Shown here: one piece after another, positions 8,308 to 16,831 of the stretch
How the letters are laid out: the number at the start of each line of letters is the position of its first letter
Numbering within the stretch: position 1 is the first letter of the stretch
Source: Flavobacteriales bacterium UBA2619
GTDB taxonomy: Bacteria; Bacteroidota; Bacteroidia; Flavobacteriales_D; Sanyastnellaceae
Assembly (NCBI GenBank): GCA_002339135.1
Contig: DDJR01000048.1
Coordinates: forward strand, 94,093-135,626
Direction: 5' to 3'
DNA: 41,534 bases
Made by a program: the position numbers and the translations under genes
The notes under the pieces: model-generated
Seen by the model: the letters and a program-made list of their open reading frames with translations, nothing else
What the model was told of the DNA's origin: nothing
The model's database searches: none

Positions 8308-9357
8308 TCAATTGATTAAAGTAACCTGGGCGCCATCCACAAGCCGATCTCCCCCTCTGCTTATCACAAGGTCTCCAACTTGAAGACCTTCAGAAACAAG
8401 AATCTTGCCCTCAGAAATGATTCCTGTCTTGAGCTCGCGTTTCATAGCCTGACCCTTTGACATAACAAAGACAAAATCATTCCCTTCTGCATCTTGAGAC
8501 ACAAGTGAAGATTGAAGTGTAATTGCTGAATCCAATTGCAGATCAGTAATCCAAACTGTGGCGACCATGTTGGGGATGAGGTTCTCTGTTTGGGGCAAGT
8601 CAACAGTGATGTCAATGGAGCGATTGGCTGGGTTGATAAATGATCCAATTCTTCGAAGCTGCGTTTCAATGGGTTGAAACCCGTTGATTTCAACGACAAC
8701 TTTTCCGCCCTGCGCAAGTGAACTAATGTAGTTGTCACTTACCATCGCTCTGATATAAAGATCGCTCAAATCAATCACTCTAACTACCGGCATCGGAGGG
8801 GAGGCAAGCTCTCCTTCCTTGACAAAAATCCGGTCTAAGACACCTGAAAAAGGAGCTCTAACAACTGTTTTTTCAATGGTTGCAGCTAAGGTCTCTAATG
8901 CTCTTTGTATTGACTCAACGGTAGATTTTGCCTGTAAATAATCTACTTCTTTGCCGATTTTTTGAGACCAAACCCTTTCCTGTCGCTCAAACATCTCCTT
9001 GGCAAGGCTTAAACTGTTTTCTAGCTCCGCTTTATTTGCAATTAAAACACCATCGTTTATTTTTAAAATCGCATCTCCTTTTCTGACTTTGTCGCCTTCT
9101 TGAAGAAAAATCGAGGCAACTGATCCTGCAAATTCAGGAATGATCAGGGCATTTCTGTCTGTTTCAATGTTTCCTTGAACAGGGAAAGAATGCTCAAAAG
9201 AAGTTAAAGAAACTTCTGTGGTGCCGACTAAGAGGTTTTGAGAAACCGCATCCGGAGCGGAAGGTGATGGCTTCTGATCACCTTGCTTCGAATCAGAACA
9301 GCTCATTGCTAATGTTGCAATCAATAAAATGGCGAGGGGTTGTATGGGAATCTTCAT
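8308..9357 (-). CDS. RND periplasmic adaptor (membrane fusion protein), lipoprotein
   Basis: 349 residues. Lipoprotein signal with lipobox Cys20 (LLIATLAMSC). It then has the adaptor layout: first beta-barrel strand and half-lipoyl (ALIIPEFAGSVASIFLQEGDKVRKGDAILKIND, about 68-100), a coiled-coil hairpin (about 105-160), second half-lipoyl (VVRAPFSGVLDRIFVKEGELAS) and a C-terminal beta-barrel with a membrane-proximal domain (FVFVMSKGQAMKRELKTG, VSEGLQVGDLVISRGGDRL). It links the permease to the outer-membrane channel. Overlaps the TolC gene by 4 bp and lies 4 bp before the permease, so all three are translated as one unit. Confidence 0.92.
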   Translation of the reverse strand: MKIPIQPLAILLIATLAMSCSDSKQGDQKPSPSAPDAVSQNLLVGTTEVSLTSFEHSFPVQGNIETDRNALIIPEFAGSVASIFLQEGDKVRKGDAILKINDGVLIANKAELENSLSLAKEMFERQERVWSQKIGKEVDYLQAKSTVESIQRALETLAATIEKTVVRAPFSGVLDRIFVKEGELASPPMPVVRVIDLSDLYIRAMVSDNYISSLAQGGKVVVEINGFQPIETQLRRIGSFINPANRSIDITVDLPQTENLIPNMVATVWITDLQLDSAITLQSSLVSQDAEGNDFVFVMSKGQAMKRELKTGIISEGKILVSEGLQVGDLVISRGGDRLVDGAQVTLIN

Positions 9358-10784
9358 TGTTGAATTGTCGTTGTTGCAGCAAGAAATCTTGAGTTGGCGT
9401 TCAGCAGTCTAAGTCGAGCGCCTACGAGAGATCCTTCGCTGGAGAGAAGTTGGTTTCGAGCTTGATTAAGTTCGAAGCTGCTTTCAACTCCTTCAATATG
9501 TCCAAGTTGAACATGTTTAAAAATTTTAGAGGCAAGATCAAGGCCCGTCTTCGCTTCTTCTATGCCATCTCTTGATCTTATAAGTTCTGCGAAAGAAGCG
9601 TCTTTCTCCAGATGGGCTGATTGAGATGCCATTTCATATCCTGTTTCTGCCATTAAAGCCTGTACCATCGCTTTTTCCCGTATGTGCTTTCCCTCAAAAC
9701 TGCCAAACACGGGCATGGACATTTTAAATCCCAAAAGCTGGGTGGGGTACCACTTTTCAGATGCGTCGAAGAAGTTAAACTCATCTCTTTGTGCATTTTC
9801 TGAATTTGAATAAAATGCTGAGATAAGCGGCAATGAAGATGCTTTTTTTGCCTTGACGTTGAGCTCTGCAAGCTCTAACATATATCTGCTTTCTAGGACC
9901 CGCGGTAAGTCTGTGACATCGCTTTTTACGACGGTGTCAAATTCTGTTTTAGAAATTTTTGAAATCAGGCCAGCCATGCTGTCCGTAAGCTTGACTTCTT
10001 TGTCAACAGGCAATCCAATTTGGAACAACAAGAATGCGGTGGTCAAATCACTCTGAAGAGCGGCATTTTTGATTTCGTTTTTCAACGTGCTTTCTGACAG
10101 TCTTATCCTGTCCACATCGTGTTCTTCAAGAAAACCTGCATTCGCTAGGGCTTGTGTTTCCTCAAGTGTTCGTTCTAAAATGCTGAGAGCCTCCCTCAAC
10201 ATTTTTTCGTTTTCCAAAGACGCTAACGCTGTGTGGTAAGCTGTAGCAACAGACTTAACAACTTCGATCGAAGTTCTTACGGTCGCAATTTGTTTCGATT
10301 GTTCATAGACTTTCGCCGCTTGACTGGCTACAATATAAGAACCGCTGAAAATCAATTGTGTCGCCGTAAATCCTACCGTTGCTGAGTGTTGGGTGCCAAA
10401 TTGCAGCTCTGTAATTGCATTTGGATCTGACGGAGGTGCGTTCATGCCCACTCCCGTTGCTTCACTTAGATTGTACAGGTAGTTGTTTAAATAATCTGGG
10501 AAGCCAAATGCATCTGCGGAAGCGACCTGTGTAGGTATTTCAATAAAATTGTTGTAATCCGCTGTTGCTGAAATATGTGGCAATCCCGCAGCAAGTGTTT
10601 GCTTCACTGTTCTGTTCGCCTCTTCTTCGTTAAGTCGAGATAGTTTTAAAGAATACGCATATTCAGCGGCCAACTCCTGTGCGTACTCAAGCGAAAGTGG
10701 TGTTGTGACTTGAGCCCGTATTGAAGAGGTGACTAGCAATAAGCATAAAGCAACCACCAAGGCGTTTGCGTTGTTGTTTTTCAA
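9354..10784 (-). CDS. TolC-family outer-membrane efflux channel
   Basis: 476 residues. Signal peptide to about residue 24 (SSIRAQ), then two repeats of long alpha-helical hairpins typical of outer-membrane factors: LSLEYAQELAAEYAYSLKLSR at the start of repeat one and a matching LAELNVKAKKASSLPLISAFY segment near residue 310, with AELNVKA-type heptads and short beta-strand stretches between them. Outer-membrane exit duct for the pump encoded just downstream. Its 5' end overlaps the glycerol-3-phosphate dehydrogenase gene by 4 bp, so efflux and glycerophosphate genes share one transcript. Confidence 0.9.
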   Translation of the reverse strand: MKNNNANALVVALCLLLVTSSIRAQVTTPLSLEYAQELAAEYAYSLKLSRLNEEEANRTVKQTLAAGLPHISATADYNNFIEIPTQVASADAFGFPDYLNNYLYNLSEATGVGMNAPPSDPNAITELQFGTQHSATVGFTATQLIFSGSYIVASQAAKVYEQSKQIATVRTSIEVVKSVATAYHTALASLENEKMLREALSILERTLEETQALANAGFLEEHDVDRIRLSESTLKNEIKNAALQSDLTTAFLLFQIGLPVDKEVKLTDSMAGLISKISKTEFDTVVKSDVTDLPRVLESRYMLELAELNVKAKKASSLPLISAFYSNSENAQRDEFNFFDASEKWYPTQLLGFKMSMPVFGSFEGKHIREKAMVQALMAETGYEMASQSAHLEKDASFAELIRSRDGIEEAKTGLDLASKIFKHVQLGHIEGVESSFELNQARNQLLSSEGSLVGARLRLLNANSRFLAATTTIQQ

Positions 10785-11962
10785 GATAAAGATGGTTTTA
10801 AATGCAATTTATGGGTATGTGCTTTTCGTTTTCTTCGTGGCAAAGCGGCGGCAAATTTCGCTATAAACTTCTCAGAAGTGATTCTATAAGCTGTTAATTT
10901 TCCCCCATAAATTGTTGCAATCTTGGGTGCGCGCTTTTTATCGACATGAAAGGTCGTCTCCCGTGGACGTGAAAACGCTTTTCCTGAAGCGTGAGGGAGC
11001 ACGCGTAAACCTGAAAATGATTCTACAAGTTCTTCTCTAGTTACGTCTTTAAATTTAGGAAAATAGTGCGACGCTACTTGACAGAGATAAGTTTCTTCTT
11101 CTGGCAGAGGAGCCACTTTTGAGGGGTCCCCCACGTAGACTGTTTCAGTTGTCCCTACCATTGTTTTGCCTTGCCAAGGCATCACAAAAACTGCACGCTG
11201 ATCTTGGGGAGCCTCGACATAATACATGCCCTTTGGTGCGGGCTCGTCTATCACGATGTGAGTACCGGCTACAAGATCGAATTCACGCTTGGCGGGAATA
11301 GGGGTTACTTTATCTAAAATTGCATTCGCCCAAGGTCCAGCCGCATTGACGAGAAGTCTAGCTTTGCAACTGTGCGTCGTTCCGTTGAAAGAGTAAGCAA
11401 TCTCGTTCACGTCCTCTCCTGGCACCGCTGATAAAAATTCTGCTGGCATCTTGAGTTCCGCTCCAAGTGATTTCGCCGATTCCATCACTGCCTGTGTTAA
11501 CGCAGCATCGTCTGTGGCGCCATCTTTGTATGTGTAAACTGCCTGAAGGTTTTCAAGGGAAATTCCATCGAGTTTGCTCCATTCAGAGTCAGGCACTTGT
11601 TCAAACCGAGCGGCAGGTTTAAACTTTCCCAAGGCTGCATACAATGAAAGCCCTGCCCTTATTTCCCATGGCCTGCGTCGTGTATGCTTGTAAATCGGAA
11701 TGAAAAACGACTCAAGCCGAACAAGTTGTGGAGCAATCTCGAGGAGAAGAGATCGTTCGGAGAGGCACTCGAAAACGAGTTTTATTTGGCCTGACTCGAG
11801 ATAACGAAGTCCACCGTGAATCAGTTTGCTTGACTTACTCGATGTGCCATGAGCGATGGCTGTTTTCTCCAAAACAAGGACGGAATATCCAGCGGCTGCA
11901 GCTGATTGAGCAATGCCTGCACCGTGAATTCCTCCGCCTACAATTACCAGATCGTATGTCAT
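10781..11962 (-). CDS. glpD: FAD-dependent glycerol-3-phosphate dehydrogenase, short form
   Basis: Membrane-associated flavoenzyme oxidising glycerol-3-phosphate to dihydroxyacetone phosphate with transfer of electrons to quinone. Residues: dinucleotide-binding VIVGGGIHGAGIAQSAAAAG (6-25), the family signature SSKSSKLIHGGLRYLE (about 42-57), LLVNAAGPWANAIL, MPWQGKTMVGTTET and SGLRVL, with IYGGKLTAYR near the C-terminus. At 393 residues it lacks most of the C-terminal helical domain of the roughly 500-residue E. coli GlpD and ends instead in a basic tail (PRRKRKAHTHKLHLK). It directly follows the glycerophosphodiesterase (4-bp overlap), which would supply its substrate. It could be named a GlpD-like oxidoreductase if substrate range differs. 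Confidence 0.85.
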   Translation of the reverse strand: MTYDLVIVGGGIHGAGIAQSAAAAGYSVLVLEKTAIAHGTSSKSSKLIHGGLRYLESGQIKLVFECLSERSLLLEIAPQLVRLESFFIPIYKHTRRRPWEIRAGLSLYAALGKFKPAARFEQVPDSEWSKLDGISLENLQAVYTYKDGATDDAALTQAVMESAKSLGAELKMPAEFLSAVPGEDVNEIAYSFNGTTHSCKARLLVNAAGPWANAILDKVTPIPAKREFDLVAGTHIVIDEPAPKGMYYVEAPQDQRAVFVMPWQGKTMVGTTETVYVGDPSKVAPLPEEETYLCQVASHYFPKFKDVTREELVESFSGLRVLPHASGKAFSRPRETTFHVDKKRAPKIATIYGGKLTAYRITSEKFIAKFAAALPRRKRKAHTHKLHLKPSLS

Positions 11963-12639
11963 AAAAGCATCTTTTCTACTTCCTTGGTTTCAATGAATCC
12001 CACTCCCCGTTTAATTAAACCTAACGCTACTTTGCGCGAAACAACTTCGTAAACAACCCATTCCCAATTTCCTTGCCAAAGTTTTGAATCATCCTGAGGC
12101 AGAATTTGAATGTCTGCAAAAAGGTAGTCTGGAGAGAGCTTTTTAGAAATTTCTGCACACGCACCATCATACCTTAAAATGACCCAACCCGTTTCCTTGA
12201 ATCCGATGTCCTGCGCAATCTTGACTGCGTCAGCGTTAAAGCTGATAAATACACATTGGTCCAGCACTGGTCTACATGATTCATGAAGTCTTTGCACACA
12301 GGTTTCCAGACCGTGATGGTCAATCGACTTTTGTTTTAATTCTACAAACGCCTTCACGCCTGGGTTTGCTTGAATCCAAGCCGCCACATCTTCCAGTTCG
12401 CAAATGTTATGGAGTTTTGGTTGCTCTTTGAGCCCACTTCGCGTGATGTCGAATACACTCCGGTCTAATCCTGTTGTTCGTTTAAAATTGTCATCATGAA
12501 GCATGATGGGGGTAAGATCCTTTGTGAATTGAACATCAAATTCAACCATGTTTGCACCAGCCTTGACTGCTTCATTCAATGCCTCAAGTGTGTTTTCTGA
12601 GTATTTAGAAGCGTACCCTCTGTGTGCGACAATGTTCAC
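11959..12639 (-). CDS. Cytoplasmic glycerophosphodiester phosphodiesterase
   Basis: Hydrolyses glycerophosphodiesters, the headgroup products of phospholipid turnover, to glycerol-3-phosphate and an alcohol. 226 residues with the complete GDPD motif set: His6-Arg7-Gly8, Glu15-Asn16, Glu33 and Asp35 in MVEFDVQFTKD, and His48-Asp49; later FVELKQKS and VVYEV. No signal peptide, so it is of the intracellular UgpQ type rather than the exported GlpQ type. It lies between hutU (4-bp gap) and glpD (4-bp overlap), and the pair forms a two-step path from glycerophosphodiesters to central carbon metabolism. Confidence 0.9.
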   Translation of the reverse strand: MNIVAHRGYASKYSENTLEALNEAVKAGANMVEFDVQFTKDLTPIMLHDDNFKRTTGLDRSVFDITRSGLKEQPKLHNICELEDVAAWIQANPGVKAFVELKQKSIDHHGLETCVQRLHESCRPVLDQCVFISFNADAVKIAQDIGFKETGWVILRYDGACAEISKKLSPDYLFADIQILPQDDSKLWQGNWEWVVYEVVSRKVALGLIKRGVGFIETKEVEKMLL

Positions 12640-12643
12640 GGCT

Positions 12644-14665
12644 TTACGAAAGAGATTTCTTAATGAGCATTGCGTCTGCGTGATTTGCTCGGGTCACTTT
12701 AAGACGTGGTTCATCAGCCATCGCTCTGTCTATGGCCCATTCTGCACCGGGATTTCTGGCCCAACTTCTGCGTGCGATGCCATTGTTTACATCCCAGTGT
12801 AACATCGATTTTAAACGTCTTTCAGAATCCGGCGAACCGTCTAAGAGCATCCCAAACCCCCCATTAATCACCTCTCCCCAACCGACGCCTCCTCCGTTGT
12901 GTATGGAAATCCAAGTCGCCCCCCTAAATCCGTCTCCAATCACGTTCTGTATCGCCATATCAGCTGTAAAGGCAGACCCATCATAGATGTTCGATGTCTC
13001 CCGATAGGGAGAGTCTGTTCCACTCACATCGTGGTGGTCGCGCCCTAAAATAACGGGAGCGGTTAACTCACCAGAGGCGACCGCATCATTGAATGCCTTG
13101 GCAATCTTCATCCTTCCCTCTGCGTCAGCGTAGAGTATTCTTGCCTGTGACCCAACGACCATTTTGTTTTCTGCTGCTCCGCGAATCCACTGTATGTTGT
13201 CACGCATTTGAGTTTGAATCTCTTCTGGAGATTCTAGAATCATCTTCTCAAGGACTTTGCAGGCGATCGCATCTGTTAAAGTCAGATCGGCATTTAACCC
13301 ACTTGCGCACACCCACCTAAAAGGTCCAAATCCATAGTCAAAACACATCGGCCCCATGATGTCTTGCACATAACTTGGATAGCTAAATGAAAGACCATCT
13401 TCAGACATAATGTCTGCTCCAGCTCGACTTGATTCTAGGAGAAAAGCATTTCCATAATCGAAAAAATACGTTCCTTTGGCTGTGTGTTTGTTAACAGCTG
13501 CAGTATGACGTCTTAATGTTTCCTTCACCAGCTTTTTAAACTGCTCGGGGTTTTCAGACATCATGGTATTTGACTCCTCAAACGACAATCCCATCGGGTA
13601 GTATCCGCCTGCCCAAGGGTTGTGAAGTGAGGTTTGGTCTGAACCAAGGTCTATGTATATTTCTTGCTTGTCAAACTCCTCCCACACATCCACAATGTTT
13701 CCTAGATAGGCATAGGATACCGCTTCCTTTAAGGCGACAGATTGACGCACGCGTTCAGAGAGCTCAACAAGATCTGTGATTACATGGTCCACCCACCCTT
13801 GCTCGTGGCGTTTGTAAGCTGCAGCAGAACTCACTTCACCGCAAACCGTAACACAACCCGCAATATTTCCAGCTTTGGGTTGAGCTCCGCTCATGCCTCC
13901 AAGGCCTGATGTCACGAACAGACGACCCGCTAAAGAGCCATCTCCACCATTCTTTTCTGCAAGTCTTCTGCCTGCATTGAGGATTGTAATTGTGGTTCCA
14001 TGAACAATTCCTTGGGGGCCTATGTACATGTAAGAACCTGCAGTCATTTGACCATATTGACTCACTCCGAGAGCGTTCATGCGTTCCAAATCGTCTGGGG
14101 AACTGTGGTTGGGGATGACCATGCCATTCGTTACGACAACTCTGGGAGCGTCTGGGTGTGATGGAAAAAGCCCCATTGGATGGCCAGAAAAGATGGTGAG
14201 GGTTTGGGAAGCGTCCATCTCGCTTAAGTACTGCATGGTGAGTCTATACTGCGCCCAGTTTTGAAATACCGCGCCGTTTCCTCCATAGGTAATCAGTTCC
14301 TGAGGATGCTGTGCCACCGCTGCGTCGAGGTTGTTCTGAATCATAAGCATGATTGAGGCAGCTTGCTGACATTTTGCAGGATACCAATCTATCGGACGGG
14401 CCTTGATTTCAATATCAGGCATCAAACGGTACATGTATATTCTTCCGTAATTTTTTAATTCCTGAGCGAATTCTGGAGCAAGAACTGGGTGATGGACCTC
14501 CGGGAAGTACCTGAGGGCATTTGCTAAAGCCAGTTCTTTTTCAGCTGCAGTGAGGATGTCTTTCCTGACTGGCGCGTGTGGAACTCCCATACTTGGTGTT
14601 TTTGCAGGAGGTAAGACAGCAGGGATTCCCTGGGTAATCGAATCTTTGAACTTCTCTAAATTCAT
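12644..14665 (-). CDS. hutU: Urocanate hydratase, long form
   Basis: Second enzyme of histidine catabolism, converting urocanate to imidazolone propionate with tightly bound NAD+. Motifs: ITYGGNGAVFQNWAQYR (125-141), GHPMGLFPSHPDAPRVVVTNG (161-181), the NAD-binding loop GLGGMSGAQPKAG (254-266), and FDYGNAFL, RWVCASG and SIHNGGGVGWGEVINGG in the C-terminal half. At 673 residues it is about 110 longer than the classical ~555-residue enzyme, matching a long subclass that I recall from Bacteroidota. No hutH, hutI or hutG is in the window. It overlaps the small DUF5522 gene by 4 bp and is followed by glycerophosphodiester and efflux genes, an unusual context. Confidence 0.93.
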   Translation of the reverse strand: MNLEKFKDSITQGIPAVLPPAKTPSMGVPHAPVRKDILTAAEKELALANALRYFPEVHHPVLAPEFAQELKNYGRIYMYRLMPDIEIKARPIDWYPAKCQQAASIMLMIQNNLDAAVAQHPQELITYGGNGAVFQNWAQYRLTMQYLSEMDASQTLTIFSGHPMGLFPSHPDAPRVVVTNGMVIPNHSSPDDLERMNALGVSQYGQMTAGSYMYIGPQGIVHGTTITILNAGRRLAEKNGGDGSLAGRLFVTSGLGGMSGAQPKAGNIAGCVTVCGEVSSAAAYKRHEQGWVDHVITDLVELSERVRQSVALKEAVSYAYLGNIVDVWEEFDKQEIYIDLGSDQTSLHNPWAGGYYPMGLSFEESNTMMSENPEQFKKLVKETLRRHTAAVNKHTAKGTYFFDYGNAFLLESSRAGADIMSEDGLSFSYPSYVQDIMGPMCFDYGFGPFRWVCASGLNADLTLTDAIACKVLEKMILESPEEIQTQMRDNIQWIRGAAENKMVVGSQARILYADAEGRMKIAKAFNDAVASGELTAPVILGRDHHDVSGTDSPYRETSNIYDGSAFTADMAIQNVIGDGFRGATWISIHNGGGVGWGEVINGGFGMLLDGSPDSERRLKSMLHWDVNNGIARRSWARNPGAEWAIDRAMADEPRLKVTRANHADAMLIKKSLS

Positions 14666-14832
14666 TTTTTTCCTTTATTTCTATAGGTTCCAGTCTTTTT
14701 ATCAAAACCGTATGGACAGAGCTTACATCCACTTTCACAGCATTTACCACGCTTTAAATGGTAGGTTTCTGTGAAGACAATGAAGCCCTCATCAGTTGTG
14801 TAGAAGTCTTCAGGATCTAGGTCTTTTGCCAT
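14662..14832 (-). CDS. DUF5522-like small Cys-rich protein
   Basis: 56 residues from the ATG at 14832. The centre, CCESGCKLCPYG (Cys31, 32, 36, 39), is a four-Cys cluster typical of the DUF5522 family of small proteins and suggests metal binding; function unknown. I chose the ATG at 14832 over a longer frame to 14871 because a good TAnnTTTG box (14838-14845) lies just upstream and would exclude the longer start. It is the first gene of the transcription unit running to 4854 and overlaps hutU by 4 bp (ATGA). Confidence 0.75.
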   Translation of the reverse strand: MAKDLDPEDFYTTDEGFIVFTETYHLKRGKCCESGCKLCPYGFDKKTGTYRNKGKK

Positions 14833-14837
14833 CGCCA

Positions 14838-14863
14838 CAAATGTACGATTGTGACTACCTTTG
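14838..14863. promoter_or_regulatory. Divergent promoters: DUF5522-hutU operon and PurF-type gene
   Basis: Two exact TAnnTTTG boxes lie back to back 10 bp apart. On the minus strand TACATTTG (14845-14838) has a TTG at 14871-14869, a 23-bp spacer that is long for the consensus. On the plus strand TACCTTTG (14856-14863) has no TTG at the right distance. The minus-strand ATG starts 5 bp after its box, so that mRNA would have almost no leader; the plus-strand ATG is 21 bp away. Confidence 0.55.
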
Positions 14864-14884
14864 GACACCAACTACAACATCTTT

Positions 14885-16777
14885 ATGAGCGACTTCCTAA
14901 CGCATGAATGCGGCATTGCGCTTCTAAGGCTTAAAAAGCCTCTCCAACACTACATTGACAAGTACGGAACGGCTTTCTATGGGTTGAATAAAATGTATCT
15001 CCTGATGGAGAAACAGCACAATCGCGGACAAGATGGTGCCGGGATTGCAAACATTAAATTGGATGTAAGCCCTGGGAAAAGATATATTTCAAGAAAAAGA
15101 TCTGTGGACTCCAAGCCTATTCATGATGTCTTCAAGAACATCATGGATCGATTTGCTAGCCTCGACGCAGATCAGCTTGCCGACGCGGATTTTCTACAAG
15201 AAAATTTTGGGTTTACCGGTGAAGTTTCTCTGGGGCACCTCCGATATGGGACCTATGGCGGAAATGACATTGAAAATTGTCACCCGTTTTTAAGACAGAA
15301 TAACTGGCGAACAAGAAACCTTGTCGTAGCCGGGAATTTCAACATGACGAATGTCGACGAGCTCTTTAACCTTCTCATTGAAATAGGCCAACATCCCAAG
15401 CAAAAATCTGATACAGTTACCGTCCTTGAAAAAATTGGTCATTACTTGGATGTGGAGAATCAGGTTCGTTTTGATGCGCTTAAAGCTGAGGGATTAAATC
15501 ACCAAAGCATTTCAGAAAAAATCGCGGACACTCTAGATCTCGAAGGTGTCTTAAAGTCTGCAGCAGAGGGTTTCGATGGTGGTTACGCGATGTGTGGCAT
15601 GCTTGGACATGGTGATGCCTTCGTGTTGCGTGATCCAAATGGAATACGACCTGCCTACTGGTATGAAGATGATGAGATTGTGGTGGCAGCTTCCGAGCGA
15701 CCTGTCATTCAAACTGCATTCAACCTCACCGCTGACAAAGTTCACGAGGTCGAGCCTGGTCATGCTTTAATTATCAAACGAGACGGAACCACCTACATGC
15801 CGCGTATTTTAGATCCAGCGCCTCGTACAGCTTGTAGTTTTGAGAGGATTTATTTCAGCCGAGGCAACGATATCGAGATCTACAATGAGCGAAAAGCTTT
15901 GGGAGAAACAGTCGTTCCTAAAATACTCGAAGCGATTGAGCACGACCTAGACAATACCGTTTCAAGCTTTATTCCCAACACGGCTGAGGTTTGTTATTAC
16001 GGAATGATTAAAGGGTTAGAAAAGTTCCTGAACAAAAGTAAAATTGCACGCGTAAAAGGACTCGGCTCTCACCCTTCTGATGAGGAGATTGAAAGCATCA
16101 TGAACGAGCTTATTCGCACTGAAAAAGTGGCGATTAAGGATGCGAAGTTGAGAACCTTTATTACACAAGATTCTTCTCGAGATGATCTCGTGGCCCACGT
16201 ATACGATATCGCTTATGGCTCCATCATTAGAGGCAAAGACAACCTCGTTGTGATTGATGACAGCATCGTTCGCGGAACGACATTAAAACAATCTATACTT
16301 AAAATTCTTGACCGTCTCGGTCCCAAGTTAATTGTGGTCGCTTCCAGTGCTCCACAGATTCGCTTTCCCGACTGCTATGGCATCGACATGGCAAAAATGA
16401 ATGACTTTATTGCATTCAGAGCGGCTGTTGCTCTTTTGAAAGATCGAGGCCTCGACAATGTCCTGAACGAAACCTACGAAAAATGCAAGACAGAGCTGAG
16501 GAAGCCTTTGGCAGAAATGCAAAACCCCGTGACCGCAATCTATGATCCTTTTACCGCTGACGAAGTTTCTGACAAAATCTCGGAGCTACTCACCCCGAAA
16601 GGCATGAAGGCTGAGGTAAAAATCATCTTCCAAACCATTGAAGGGCTTCACAAGGCGTGTCCAAATCACACTGGAGATTGGTATTTCACTGGAAATTACC
16701 CTACACCAGGCGGACGCAGAGTGGTCAATCGTGCCTTTGTAAACTACATGGAAGGAAGCGACAAACGCGCATACTAA
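14885..16777 (+). CDS. PurF-type amidophosphoribosyltransferase, long form
   Basis: Glutamine amidotransferase fused to a phosphoribosyltransferase; such enzymes make phosphoribosylamine in the first step of purine synthesis. 630 residues from the ATG at 14885. The class II nucleophile would be Cys9 in MSDFLTHECGIALLRL, so an 8-residue propeptide must be removed, as in Bacillus PurF. EKQHNRGQDGAG and GHLRYGTYGGND complete the glutaminase domain, LRDPNGIRPAYW links, and the PRPP loop VVIDDSIVRGTT is intact. It is about 120 residues longer than classical PurF and ends in a conserved-looking DWYFTGNYPTPGGRRVVN. Many Bacteroidota encode this form in addition to a normal purF, so it may be a paralogue. 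A TTG-started extension to 14861 overlaps the promoter box and is rejected. Confidence 0.85.
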   Translation: MSDFLTHECGIALLRLKKPLQHYIDKYGTAFYGLNKMYLLMEKQHNRGQDGAGIANIKLDVSPGKRYISRKRSVDSKPIHDVFKNIMDRFASLDADQLADADFLQENFGFTGEVSLGHLRYGTYGGNDIENCHPFLRQNNWRTRNLVVAGNFNMTNVDELFNLLIEIGQHPKQKSDTVTVLEKIGHYLDVENQVRFDALKAEGLNHQSISEKIADTLDLEGVLKSAAEGFDGGYAMCGMLGHGDAFVLRDPNGIRPAYWYEDDEIVVAASERPVIQTAFNLTADKVHEVEPGHALIIKRDGTTYMPRILDPAPRTACSFERIYFSRGNDIEIYNERKALGETVVPKILEAIEHDLDNTVSSFIPNTAEVCYYGMIKGLEKFLNKSKIARVKGLGSHPSDEEIESIMNELIRTEKVAIKDAKLRTFITQDSSRDDLVAHVYDIAYGSIIRGKDNLVVIDDSIVRGTTLKQSILKILDRLGPKLIVVASSAPQIRFPDCYGIDMAKMNDFIAFRAAVALLKDRGLDNVLNETYEKCKTELRKPLAEMQNPVTAIYDPFTADEVSDKISELLTPKGMKAEVKIIFQTIEGLHKACPNHTGDWYFTGNYPTPGGRRVVNRAFVNYMEGSDKRAY

Positions 16778-16831
16778 CTTCTGAGGTGTTACACGAACGC
16801 ACAGGGTTGATTATAAACACGTGTTCTAAGC

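Noticed and set aside
16816..16825. AACACGTGTT palindrome between convergent genes
   Set aside because: Perfect but only 10 bp, no T-run, no loop; not a terminator and not repeated elsewhere that I saw.
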